From contig JACEVL010000482.1 in assembly GCA_020284085.1 (NCBI GenBank), positions 267,001-331,000 of the forward strand: DNA of 64,000 nt, written 5' to 3'. This stretch comes from Aporrectodea caliginosa (taxonomy: Eukaryota; Annelida; Clitellata; Crassiclitellata; Lumbricidae). Of this stretch, positions 10,801 through 18,188 are shown piece after piece (within the stretch, counting starts at the first letter, position 1; each line of letters opens with the position of its first letter). A model generated the notes under the pieces. It was not told where the DNA came from. It searched no databases and was given only the letters and a program-made list of their open reading frames with translations. The translations under genes and the position numbers were made by a program.

Positions 10801-10984
10801 GAGATGCATCCGGGTTCTTGGGCTCCGCAACATCATTATCAGTGGTAAGTTTAGCATTCAATAAGTGTAATTGGGTCACTAACATATCTAAAATGGCCGC
10901 CTGTTCTTCTTGGCGTTTCATTATAGCTTGCCAACATTCTTCATTACCTCTATCACTAGGCAAATACAAGTCCTTCTCTTCCAT
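4868..10984 (-). CDS. gag-pol: Ty3-type Gag-Pol polyprotein, intact
   Basis: One uninterrupted frame of 2038 codons. Approximate residues: 1-520 long, poorly conserved Ser/Arg-rich leader; 524-690 retrotransposon capsid-like domain; 782-795 CCHC zinc knuckle (CYECGHPGHLARHCP); 843-845 aspartic protease DTG; 1130-1330 reverse transcriptase with the YLDD box at about 1269; 1416 onward RNase H (DTDAS); 1646-1685 integrase HHCC finger; integrase core with D about 1715, D about 1775 and E about 1811 (35 residues between the last two); then a GPY/F-type module (NYTGPYQVL). All catalytic residues that I can identify are present. Gag and Pol are fused without a frameshift. The start ATG lies inside the 5' LTR (residues 1-159 are LTR-encoded) and the frame crosses the putative primer-binding site. 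A start further in cannot be excluded. Confidence 0.95.
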   Translation of the reverse strand: MEEKDLYLPSDRGNEECWQAIMKRQEEQAAILDMLVTQLHLLNAKLTTDNDVAEPKNPDASPCIGLQTAESAYNMSDVDSLVCDESAATHHSVAPLGGGLRRSARLQQLVRPKSDKEISAPHISSFSRTEVRTLSRYDLPCKPSPQHHDRPLEAGTVATPGTTSGVYGNEYFGKKKLIEEIREEDYNSEDKCLKTQMSFNQPIGKNRVDAWHALDFDEDEHEVWMSEGYAHKIRMNDENESEIGNRMAMTRLNRPKTCCYDESTSTNTEYLVTDKLPSRSPVNEDELRRQSSYKQKSSPHFARYAAQAQDMRSYYATPDNAAWSFVDTERRTTGIPMSATTPITSGPRYVMSTWSPATLTYATAEQDQVLRDAMSTRPSVSYGSILRSTTGREVTDATSLMGDLNLRASKSYVRSSQWQQPRPETAAWPEQIFQGGRAKELVPSDDKNRTATSEPASIIETEAGKSNFRSTKVMVSSATQTNKLVSNQKLPPASEPSGPSDKETMLAAKNSTSPETASPRASRQWIKLGSYNGRTAVEAFIKKFEVCARNNSWTDDEKLNQLMCALTEPANQLLWEFDSATVVTWSDLIQRLRQRYGGTDQMTLYQTQLSTRRQKEGEDLGVLVQDIRRLMSLAFPGPTTVHSESIAVRSFIDAIRDREVAMKVRENEPSCLDKAYNLAMRYEGYRKAEKNDFDPQERRPARVKTVKETDINLETIQKMIDDALARQKPFGDKHRYWKNLKSSPAMDSSTDDREQMRTERSTNRAQPYQRANRSNDWRATKTCYECGHPGHLARHCPNLFVTAPPEDTTESQPTVTNLHHIVGSSNAYLALRINGRNVWGLVDTGCELSLAPASLVKKGDLVKTRQLLRAANGTEIRVVGETLLSCETEGYTFEARCLVSEQISELILGLAWLEEQKAQWHFGEPWITINGHVLPIHNRPEPVKCRRIAIARDVKVPPMSEMDIEVFAVLPSLSIECGTWATQPQQLDSGLWVAGTLLPDRLNDLVVRIMNPTGQTVKLRRGLQWSTEDVEIMEEKHMKSNPGECNAVCETNKPLDEKTMEQTLAPLWNEVAEDVPESIKEDLRRLILQNHSAFSLHEFDLGYTEILQHEIDTGDERPVRQSLRRQPMTLLPLIDEQIDNMLRLKIIEPSMSPWASNVVIVKKKDGTPRFCVDYRAVNAKTRPDAFPLPLIAECLDSLSGSRWFSTFDLKAGYHQLAVHTKDRHKTAFITRKGSYQFRVLPFGLSNSPASFSRMMNLVMAGLNFEICLIYLDDIIIFAADLNTHLTRIARVLERLKTVGLKLKPNKCHLLQQQVTFLGHVVSKEGIQTDPEKIRMVSEWPTPSSLRDARSFVGLCAYYRRFVPDFAHVARPLHALTKKGMRFHWSIECDNAFCELKRCLTEAPVLALPNDRDLYILDTDASYEAIGAVLSQVQEGQEKVICFGSRVCSDAEKNYDVTRKELLAMVHFLKMYRQYLLGRRFVLRTDHSALQWLRKTPQPIGQSARWLTIIEEFSFDIQHRAGSAHRNADALSRRPMVVDVIQNAPATDSTSPNVCHEWNAKKLIEEQRADKNLSWILERLAESDEKPSLESTRGHSPELKTLLAQWPQLINKDGLLMRRWLHPVTNSVMWYQLIPPPSRRQMLIQQTHDGMSGGHLGIRKTTAQVRKRAYWPGWRDDVRQCLRRCQVCAKYWRGHPPRQGKLQNMNVGAPLECIGIDITGPHPVSTTGYRYILTIVDHFTRWAEAYPIRNQEATTVAKVLVKEFISRFGCPRQIISDQGPCFEAILFKDLCRLLRIDKVRTSPYKPSSNGAVERFHKTLNSMLGKVVSQNQRDWDLHLPYVLAAYRASENESTGYTPNRLFLSRELCLPIDLILGDCRVLPDRLSTDAFVVDQLERMQIDFQCVREFMQRQASTRAFRYDLRVKETSFQPGDLVWYFYPRRRTGLKDKWNKNYTGPYQVLDKLSPVLYRIRKSSKSPPLIVYVDKLKLVEGDFSPIEDDVRTSVGFEPEEVLDDTSLLGQEIVRPKRLTQKPARFRCDV
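10489..10505 (-). promoter_or_regulatory. Putative tRNA primer-binding site
   Basis: Two bases inside the 5' LTR edge the - strand reads TGGCACCACCAGTGGGG. The TGG start pairs with a tRNA 3' CCA end, and the location is right for minus-strand priming. The primer tRNA cannot be named by eye. The Gag frame is translated through this site. Confidence 0.5.
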
Positions 10985-11709
10985 TTTAATATGTTTAATT
11001 ACAGTATAATTCCAAAATAGTTTGATTCAGTTTTCACAGACAGCGCCCTCTGACGGCGTAATTGAACTAAGAAACAGAGTTCAATCATACATCAACTTAA
11101 ATTGTCAACCTCTTAAGCAATTGCGCTATATAAATCAGTATTAATAATCGCTTAGACAATCATTGAGATTTGAACCCAGGTACAAATAATGAAACGTTAT
11201 CGTCTAACCTTTATACCAAGAACCGGCAAGAACAGTTCCTCGATCCTGCTCACGGTCGATCTTCGCTGTCGGAAGAAGCGTCAACCAAAAGCGCAAGCAC
11301 ACTCCGGCCTCGAACCTGCTACCGAAAAGCTTAGGCACGGATGCTGTACCAGTGCGTCTCTAACGTCGTTGTGCTTCCCTGGTCTCCGATTGGCGCCAAA
11401 ATCTTTCCCGCCAAATCTACCTCACAACACTTATCTTAACGACGGAGGTCCTTCTCCTTCAACGGTCGGACGTCAACTGCTCTGCTGCACGCAGCGCTCT
11501 CGCCTTATATAGCCTCGGGCTGCCGCCAAAACCTATATGCATTGCCGCGCTGACAGCAGGCGAAAATAAAGGCGCGAAAGCGGTCAACGAAAACCGATCA
11601 ATAATTCCCGCGCTATGCAGAGATCGCTAGCACAGTAGAAGAAATACCGCCAACTTGCAGGTAGGCGCAGCAAAGCGAAAAGCGCTAACCCGTGCCGAGG
11701 TTCGGCACA
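10508..11709 (-). repeat. 5' LTR of the Ty3-type element
   Basis: 1202 bp, TG...CA ends, flanked by GTCT at 11710-11713. It contains the TATA motif and the Gag start codon (10984). Confidence 0.95.
11503..11512 (-). promoter_or_regulatory. LTR TATA box
   Basis: The - strand reads CTATATAAGG about 200 bp into the LTR. Transcription should begin near 11475-11480, placing about 490 nt of leader before the Gag ATG. Two ATTAAA motifs just upstream of that ATG (about 10986-11000) are candidate poly(A) signals for R; this is inference. Confidence 0.55.
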
Positions 11710-12411
11710 GTCTGACAGTTGTTAAAGCTGGTGTATTTTTTTGAATTTCGTCTTATAATTTAAAATTATTTTGTTCTTGTAGCATTAAAGGACTTTATTT
11801 TATAGTTTAAATGCATTGTAGATAATTTTCTAGTAAGTCTGTTATCTGCATGCTATGAAGTTATAGCTTTTGTAATTCCAAATTTTGACACTGTATAATG
11901 TCAAACTGTGTAAATACTGATATGTAAATAGCATAATGTGGTGATGAATTACAGTGTAAATTTCGAATATGATTTGTGTTAACTGTGACTTCATTAAAAG
12001 TATATAACATGTTAAAATGATGGATGAATGGATAATGAATGAAAGGGAGAAAAATCCAGGAAATGTTTCACTTAAAGAAGTTAGTGAACAGTAGCAGTAC
12101 ATCTGACAAGCTAATTAAATGTAATGATTTATATAGCATCTTTTATATGCAGGACTTCATACGATTGGTGCACCAATGTCTAACTAAAATCAATCTTGAA
12201 AATGTTGTCATTACATTAAATCATGATCCTTAACTCGGCATTTCTTTAATGTCCAAAAGGTCGAGCCAGATCGTGATTGAGAAGCAACTGATCACGAGTG
12301 CGTGGGGCAATCCATTATTTACGGAGGACAGCGGATAGCGAAAGGCCCCACGTTAGGCCTACGCAAATGCCGAAAAAGGAAAGGGGCTGTGGGGCCAATG
12401 TGGACGTCCGT
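11710..12411. other. No gene seen
   Basis: AT-rich spacer. Short frames on both strands overlap each other and show no protein-like character. Confidence 0.5.
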
Positions 12412-13050
12412 ATCCGTGTTTTGGTCTGTACAGTTCTTTCAGCATGTGATTTAAACACCAACTTCAGTCACACAGTAGGCTAAAAGTCTTGTTCTGCGTT
12501 GGATCCAATTACAAGAACAGTCCTGCTGGACGCAGCAGTATCAGAATACCCCACCCTAGTCACTGTTAGCCCTGCAAGATCAACATCATCGTTATCAGTG
12601 GCATGGCTCTCTGCGGATCATAATGATTGATGTTTTCATGAATCTTCCATGTCTGTGGCTTAATGCCCAAAATTCACGATTACGATCGAAGGAGACTCGA
12701 GCAGTGGCGGCGCCAGGTTTTGGTGTCCGTGTTTTGGTCTGTACATCCGTGTTTTGGTCTGTACAGTTCTTTCAGCATGTGATTTAAACACCAACTTCAG
12801 TCACACAGTAGGCTAAAAGTCTTGTTCTGCGTTGGATCCAATTACAAGAATTGTCCAGCTGGACGCAGCAGTATCAGAATACCCCACCCTAGTCACTGTT
12901 AGCCCTGCAAGATTAACATCATCGTTATCAGTGGCATGGCTCTCTGCGGATCATAATGATTGATGTTTTCATGAATCTTCCATGTCTGTGGCTTAATGCC
13001 CAAAATTCACGATTACGATCGAAGGAGACTCGAGCAGTGGCGGCGCCAGG
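12412..13050. repeat. Tandem duplication, period 333 bp
   Basis: 12412-12717 and 12745-13050 are nearly identical (only a few substitutions). The 27 bp between them repeat part of the unit start (CCGTGTTTTGGTCTGTAC). Copy 1 stops exactly after the 16-bp end of the hAT miniature that is complete in copy 2, so the duplication happened after that insertion. Confidence 0.8.
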
Positions 13051-13214
13051 GGGCTAGGGGGTGCTTAGCCCCCCCTAACTGCGGTTCAGCCTCCCCCCCC
13101 CAAAAAAGGAAAGGTTTTAAGCAAAAAAAAAAGGTCATCGCATTACAATGGGAATAACTTACCATGGCTTTTTGAGCTTTAGCCCCCAAACCTGACATCC
13201 TGGCGCCGCCACTG
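13035..13214. mobile_element. hAT-type miniature element (180 bp)
   Basis: Perfect 16-bp inverted termini CAGTGGCGGCGCCAGG, flanked by GACTCGAG and GACTCAAG (8-bp target duplication with one change). GC-rich ends and a poly-A-rich centre; no coding. Confidence 0.8.
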
Positions 13215-13478
13215 GACTCAAGGATCGAGAGCGATGCCAAATTCGGTGAGGTTATGATAGGTGGATAGCTAGTATATAATTATACGGTGGATATGGTGCT
13301 TGGATGAGCGCCAATGAGTCGTGATGGGCTTTTTAAAGTTCTGTTTCAGTTTTGAACGAAAGTATGCAGGAACTGTTGAACTGCTTTCCCAGCATGACCA
13401 CATCGCTCCTATGTACTAGGCTTTCCCATGTGGGACGGTTGGGACCCCGGACCTGTAGCCTATACAGATGACGTGGTC

Positions 13479-13840
13479 CAGTGGCGTAACGAGGAGGGCA
13501 GGGGGCGGCCGCCCCCGGGCGCAGGACAGGGGGCGCAAAATTAGGCTTTAGAAAATATTTTTTAAAGAAATAAGGCAAGAATAGCTAAAAAAGTACAAAA
13601 AAGTAACTATTATGGACGAGTCTGGTAGGGGCGCGGGCGCCAGGGGGGCGCAAAATGAGGCTTCTGACAATGTAACCACGTTTTCATGAAAAAAGACGAA
13701 AAAGCAAAAAAAAGGTCATCAGAATTTTTGGCGGAACCTGGGACTATTATTATTTCAGTAATAATAATCCCAGGCGGAACTAAGAAAAAATTTTCAGGAA
13801 ATTCTTGCCCCGGGCGCACGAACCCCTAGTTACGCCACTG
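13479..13840. mobile_element. hAT-type miniature element (362 bp)
   Basis: Termini CAGTGGCGTAAC and GTTACGCCACTG. Two similar internal blocks containing GGGGGCGCAAAAT suggest an internal duplication. Flanks ACGTGGTC and TGTGGGTC are only partly alike, so the target duplication is eroded or was misjudged. Confidence 0.6.
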
Positions 13841-15362
13841 TGTGGGTCCCATCTAATGCCCATGGAAAATACTTATAAGTAGGTAAATAAGTAGCCTATA
13901 ATCTTCATTAATCCATTTGTAAACACACTGGGGGAGCAAAATTATAACACATATGTAATAATGTAATTGAACATTTATCTAGCAGCGCTTCTAGTCCTAG
14001 ATATCTAATCAGCGGCGCTGTCTGAGCTAGCCTATTACATCAGTTCCCAGTGCACAATGCACGTGCAGTAAGCTGAGTCGCCAGTGGCGGGCCCACGCAT
14101 ACACGAGGAACCAACCAACGGATTCCCGTCGACAGCAGAAGATGGCCTGGATGTTCAGAGTCTCTTGACCAAGTTGCGTCGACATAATACATGATAATAA
14201 TTATTATAAGACATGTTAATAAGACTTAGTGTAGCCTACAGCACCCTGGTTATGAATCCTTTAAATTTCTTGTTAGGAGGTCAGAGCGCGCAGGGGTGTT
14301 GCCTTCTTAAGTCTCTTTTTGTGGCGACATAGGCCAGAAACTCAATTTAAGACCGCATTTGAATTCCAAAAAGGACGTTAACCTTTTAAAACTATCATAG
14401 CGCTAAATAATTTCCAATTTTGGATAGACCAACTATTTTCACATAGATGCCAGATATAGGGCCCACTTGAATTGGGCTGGCATCTTGTGATTGCTTTACA
14501 AGCTGTCCTTGAATTGTATACCTTAAGACGGATTCATTCCATCACATCGTGCGAGTTTTTCTTATTTTGCTTGATTTATCTACGAATATATGCAGTAGGC
14601 CTAGTAAAAGCTGACATTTCTGAATTAAAAAAAAGCGTTTACATTCTCTTGCCTGCCATTTAGTAATTATGTAGACTAATCGTAGCAGTAATCTCGAGAA
14701 TCTGATGGGAGTCCTTGTCAGGCGCCGGAGTTGCGGTTCCATGTTAAGATCCAAAGGATCGGGCAGGCGCCGAGTGCAGTGAGACGGTTAAGGCGGATGT
14801 GGTAGTATTGATAATGTTAATTAGGCCTATTCGGCCCATTACAACAGCGCTCGTGAAGAAGATGGTGCCCTGCGCTTGGCTTTCGAGTGGCGCTTTAGAA
14901 GCGGTAGTGCAGCTGCTTTTTAAAGTCAAGCATAGGGCGAGCTATACGGTTACGAATGTGCAAAACTTTATCCACGTGAAAGGCTCAGCGCTATAGAAAA
15001 GTAGAAGGCGCTAAACGGTAAATACGTCATTGAGCAGTGTTGAATCTCAATGATATAGAGCGTTTATGGTACAGAGAAAGAGTGGTAGGGAGATTTCGTA
15101 TAATTTCTCTAATTTAAAGCGTTTTAAAGCACAATTATCACACTGAGCACAAATCGATTCAGTGACATTGTAAGAGATCCGCCGGAGCTGGCCACTGAAA
15201 TAAAAAAAAGCCAAAGTAGCTAGCTAGATGTGTTATAAGCACACTGTCTGTTGTAAGGATGGACGTATGTATACTGGTGAGGTGCTATAGATAATGTCGC
15301 AAAAATCGCGGCAAAATACGATTTCCAGAAAATGGCCAAAACGGATCAGCTGGATCAAAATT
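13841..15362. other. Spacer with one LINE/SINE-like 3' tail
   Basis: No supported gene. GCGCTTGGCTTTCGAGTGG followed by CGCTTTAGAAG at about 14871-14902 matches the CR1/L2-type 3' tail motif that recurs elsewhere in the window (32565, 51550, 62615). Confidence 0.4.
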
Positions 15363-15854
15363 GGGTAAACCCGTAGTTTAGGTTGCTAAATTATTTTATA
15401 TCATCAAATTAAAATGGAAGCTGGATTGATTAAAGAACTTGTTTCCTTAAATGGAAGTGGGATTGATGAAACCATTTACGTGTTTAAATAGAAGTTGGAT
15501 TGATCGAAATAATTTTTACCGTAAATAGAAGCTGGATTGATCAAACTAAGTTTTTCACGTAATAGAAGCTGGATTGGTGAAAATTATTGTTTCCGTAAGT
15601 AGAAGCTGGACCCATAAGAATAGTGCTTAGCTTAAATAAAAGTTCCATGAATGAAAAGTATTTTTTGGTTAAATAGTAGTTTGGTAATTTTTTTCATGAA
15701 ATGGAAGCTGGATTGATTAAAAATATTTTTTTATGAAATGGAAGCGGGATTGATGATAGTTATCATGGACATAGGCAGACTACTTACTTACCAACATCAA
15801 GTACAGCATTGAAGACATTCAAATAATTTAGCAACCTAAACTACGGGATAACCC
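15363..15854. mobile_element. TIR element carrying a minisatellite, copy 1
   Basis: Inverted ends of about 40 bp read GGGTAAACCCGTAGTTTAGG and (reversed) GGGTTATCCCGTAGTTTAGG, both continuing TTGCTAAATTATT. AAAATT flanks both sides. The interior is about nine degenerate units of 45-60 bp with the core TAGAAGCTGGATTGAT. Same family as 45297-45783; superfamily not recognised. Confidence 0.75.
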
Positions 15855-16066
15855 AAAATTGTGTGTTTTGAGTGTGAATCACATTCGTGTAACATAATTA
15901 TTACTCAATCAAAAAATTATGGCAAGCTTATAGAATCGGGGTCTGAAGGATTATACTTGGTAAGTTTACTGGCATCGTGAGTGTCGGTTAGGGTGAGGTT
16001 AATCGTGGTTAGGGTTAGTGTCGTCATTAGAAAACCTGATACCGTCCGAGCAGCGTGCCCAAGGAT

Positions 16067-16224
16067 CAGGGACGTAGTGAGACTTTAAATTCAAGAGGAG
16101 GCAACTTCACAGACCATTGGCAAAATCCTGGTCATTGGGGTCATTAGTCAATCGAAGTTCCAGTATATAACAAAAGCAAGAGGAGGCAACTGCCTCGTCG
16201 TGCCTCAATGTAGCTACGCCTATG
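16067..16224. mobile_element. hAT-type miniature element (158 bp)
   Basis: Flanked by perfect 8-bp duplications CCAAGGAT (16059-16066, 16225-16232). The ends are degenerate (CAGGGACGTAGTGAG; reversed CATAGGCGTAGCTAC). An AAGAGGAGGCAACT motif occurs near both ends. Confidence 0.7.
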
Positions 16225-16854
16225 CCAAGGATACTGTATAATCCTTCAGCTCACGATACTATATGTTTGCCAAAATTATCTGGATGAAAAAATTTTAATC
16301 TGCTAAAATCACATTATTGTAGAAGCTCCTGAAAAAAAATGAATTAAACTTTTTTTATGCAAACATATCGCCTTGTACTATTGTCATCTAGTCATTGAAC
16401 GTAGGCTGTTTTACATGTATAGAGAGCTCTGAATGTCTATTTTTAGATTTATTAATGTTATAACCTTATTTTTCATAAACCAAGCAATCATTGCAATAAT
16501 TCCAAGACTGGCTTCATTATTACTACCGTATACTTTCTGGTGTATACAATTATTGCACTGTTCTTGATTTCGTATTCTCGTGATATAACACTTCAAATTA
16601 GCATATCTCAGGATCTATTGAAGACAGCTTAATAATTTGTTGCATCGTTAGTAACATGATTTCACATTGTTAAATGAAATGAAAGAATCTCATTTTCAGA
16701 AAAATGCAACATGTGCCTGATTTTGATGGAGCACCTCACTTAAATTATAACAGAGGCTATGTTTCTTTGGGATCTGCCATTTTCAGAAGAAGACTCTTGG
16801 TAGAACGGTGGAGGCTTCTGGCTGCTTTATTTACCTCTGCTTCTCTTCTTCCAG
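16225..16854. other. No gene seen
   Basis: AT-rich sequence with short frames only. It may be an intron if the exon proposed at 16855 is real. Confidence 0.35.
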
Positions 16855-16926
16855 AAAAAGAAGAGAACTCTTATGAAATTAAACCAGAAAAGGAGTTTGG
16901 AAGAGGCCATGGCATTGTTCAACTGA
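16855..16926 (+). CDS. Possible terminal exon (weak)
   Basis: A strong polypyrimidine tract and acceptor (CTCTGCTTCTCTTCTTCCAG) end at 16854. One frame then runs 23 codons to TGA at 16924, giving a Lys/Arg-rich start and a helical SLEEAMALFN end. AATAAA at 17104-17109 could be its poly(A) signal. A second acceptor-like site (ATTTTCAG at about 16700) opens a different 79-codon frame. No upstream exon was identified, so this may be fortuitous. Confidence 0.25.
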   Translation, partial: KKKRTLMKLNQKRSLEEAMALFN

Positions 16927-17302
16927 TGGACCTGGATTGTTAACATATGCTTCATAGAATCTTCTTTTATTCATTAACAGTTACTTATGGCTTAAATTTC
17001 TTTGCATTTATATAAATGTCATTTTAATTAACTTATAAACCTTAAGAAAATTTTTGAAATTATCCCAGAGTGTGTATGGCAACAGTGTTGATAAAGGTAA
17101 TTGAATAAAACTGGTGAATACTGTGCACTATGTCATGTACTTGCTGAATGCTGATATAATACTCAGAAATGCGATTTTACTGCTTTAATTCAATACCGTG
17201 GAAGTAAGGTCAATGACCCACCCTGGTGGCCAAACACACTGGATAGTACTAGTATAGTAATAATCATCCACTGTAACCACCATCTTACTATAAACTTTCT
17301 AT

Positions 17303-17950
17303 GTGGCTCAGTGTGGTTGTTGTTCAACACAGTCTGACTGGTTCATGGTCCCACTTGGTCTCCCACAGAGTTCCACCTTAGAGCCTCTCCTGTATATTCT
17401 GTACACCGCCGACTTAAGCCAGTTCCTTTCTTTGGGAGTTGTGGCTTGTCAATATGCATATGATACCCAGGCACATGTTCATGGACCAGCTGTAGATGCT
17501 ATCTTCTAAGTAGTGGAATAATGCTTCAGACATCGGAGGAGCTCTGTGCCTGGATGTTGTCCAACCACCTTCGACTGAACCTTGGGAAAACCCAGTTTGT
17601 CTGGCTTGTTAGCCGTGGTATGTAAAATTGATCTGCCTAGTTTGCAGCATCATTTCTTTGGGGTTTCCTTGTCATCTACTGTGCATGATTGCAGTGTGAT
17701 CTTGGACCAGGAATTCATCTTTTCAGAGCATGTGGGAAGAGTATGTTGATAGTGCTTCTACCACCCGCGCCATATATGTATGATATGCCGTTTGCTTACA
17801 ACTCGAGCTGCCACAACCGAAAGCGCTTGAAAACCATTTTGTTCTATCCTGGTTTTCATTGTTATGTCAAGAGCACCTCTGATGCGTTTCTCGCGAGGAG
17901 GCGCTATATAAATATGTGTTTACATTACATCTACTGTGAAACACTGTCCA
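17303..17950 (+). pseudogene. Decayed CR1/L2-like LINE fragment
   Basis: In several frames the sequence echoes RT motifs: VPLGLPQSS...LEPLLYILYTADL matches the GVPQGSVLGPLL block, and a degraded YAYDTQ matches YADDxQ. It ends near 17917 with GGAGGCGCTATATAAATATG, the 3' tail motif shared with other repeats here. Stops and frameshifts show it is long dead. Confidence 0.6.
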
Positions 17951-18113
17951 CCTACTAGTAGTGCGTGGTTGTTTGGAGTGGGTAGTGTGTTGCATCAACA
18001 GTGCCTAATACCAGGATGCACTACATTAATATTTCTGTAATGGTTGCTGTATATAAATTCCACAATGCAATTAAGTGTATTGTTTGAGTTTCTGTGATTA
18101 TTTTCTGAACAGG

Positions 18114-18188
18114 TTTAAGAGCTGTGTTATATGTGTACATGTTTACAGAATGTTGGAGCATTAATATGAAGCACGTCATTTGTTTCTG
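18114..18188 (+). other. 5' UTR portion of the zinc-finger exon
   Basis: TTTTCTGAACAG at 18102-18113 is a plausible splice acceptor, so the coding exon probably begins at 18114 with a non-coding leader. The upstream first exon was not found. Confidence 0.35.

Larger units (their letters stand above)
2502..11709 (-). mobile_element. Complete Ty3-type LTR retrotransposon (9.2 kb)
   Basis: Two direct repeats (2502-3705 and 10508-11709) begin TGTAGCG and end GGCACA, that is TG...CA, and are flanked outside by the same 4 bp GTCT (2498-2501 and 11710-11713). On the - strand the order is 5' LTR, primer-binding site, Gag-Pol, a second ORF, purine tract, 3' LTR. Protease, RT, RNase H and integrase occur in that order, which defines Ty3-type rather than Ty1-copia elements. 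The LTRs differ by three substitutions I can find and one 2-bp indel. With the uninterrupted polyprotein this implies a recent insertion. Confidence 0.95.

Noticed and set aside
12000..13000. CRISPR array or bacterial operon interpretation of repeated segments
   Set aside because: Repeats are a single tandem duplication; the window has eukaryotic splice sites and transposons throughout.
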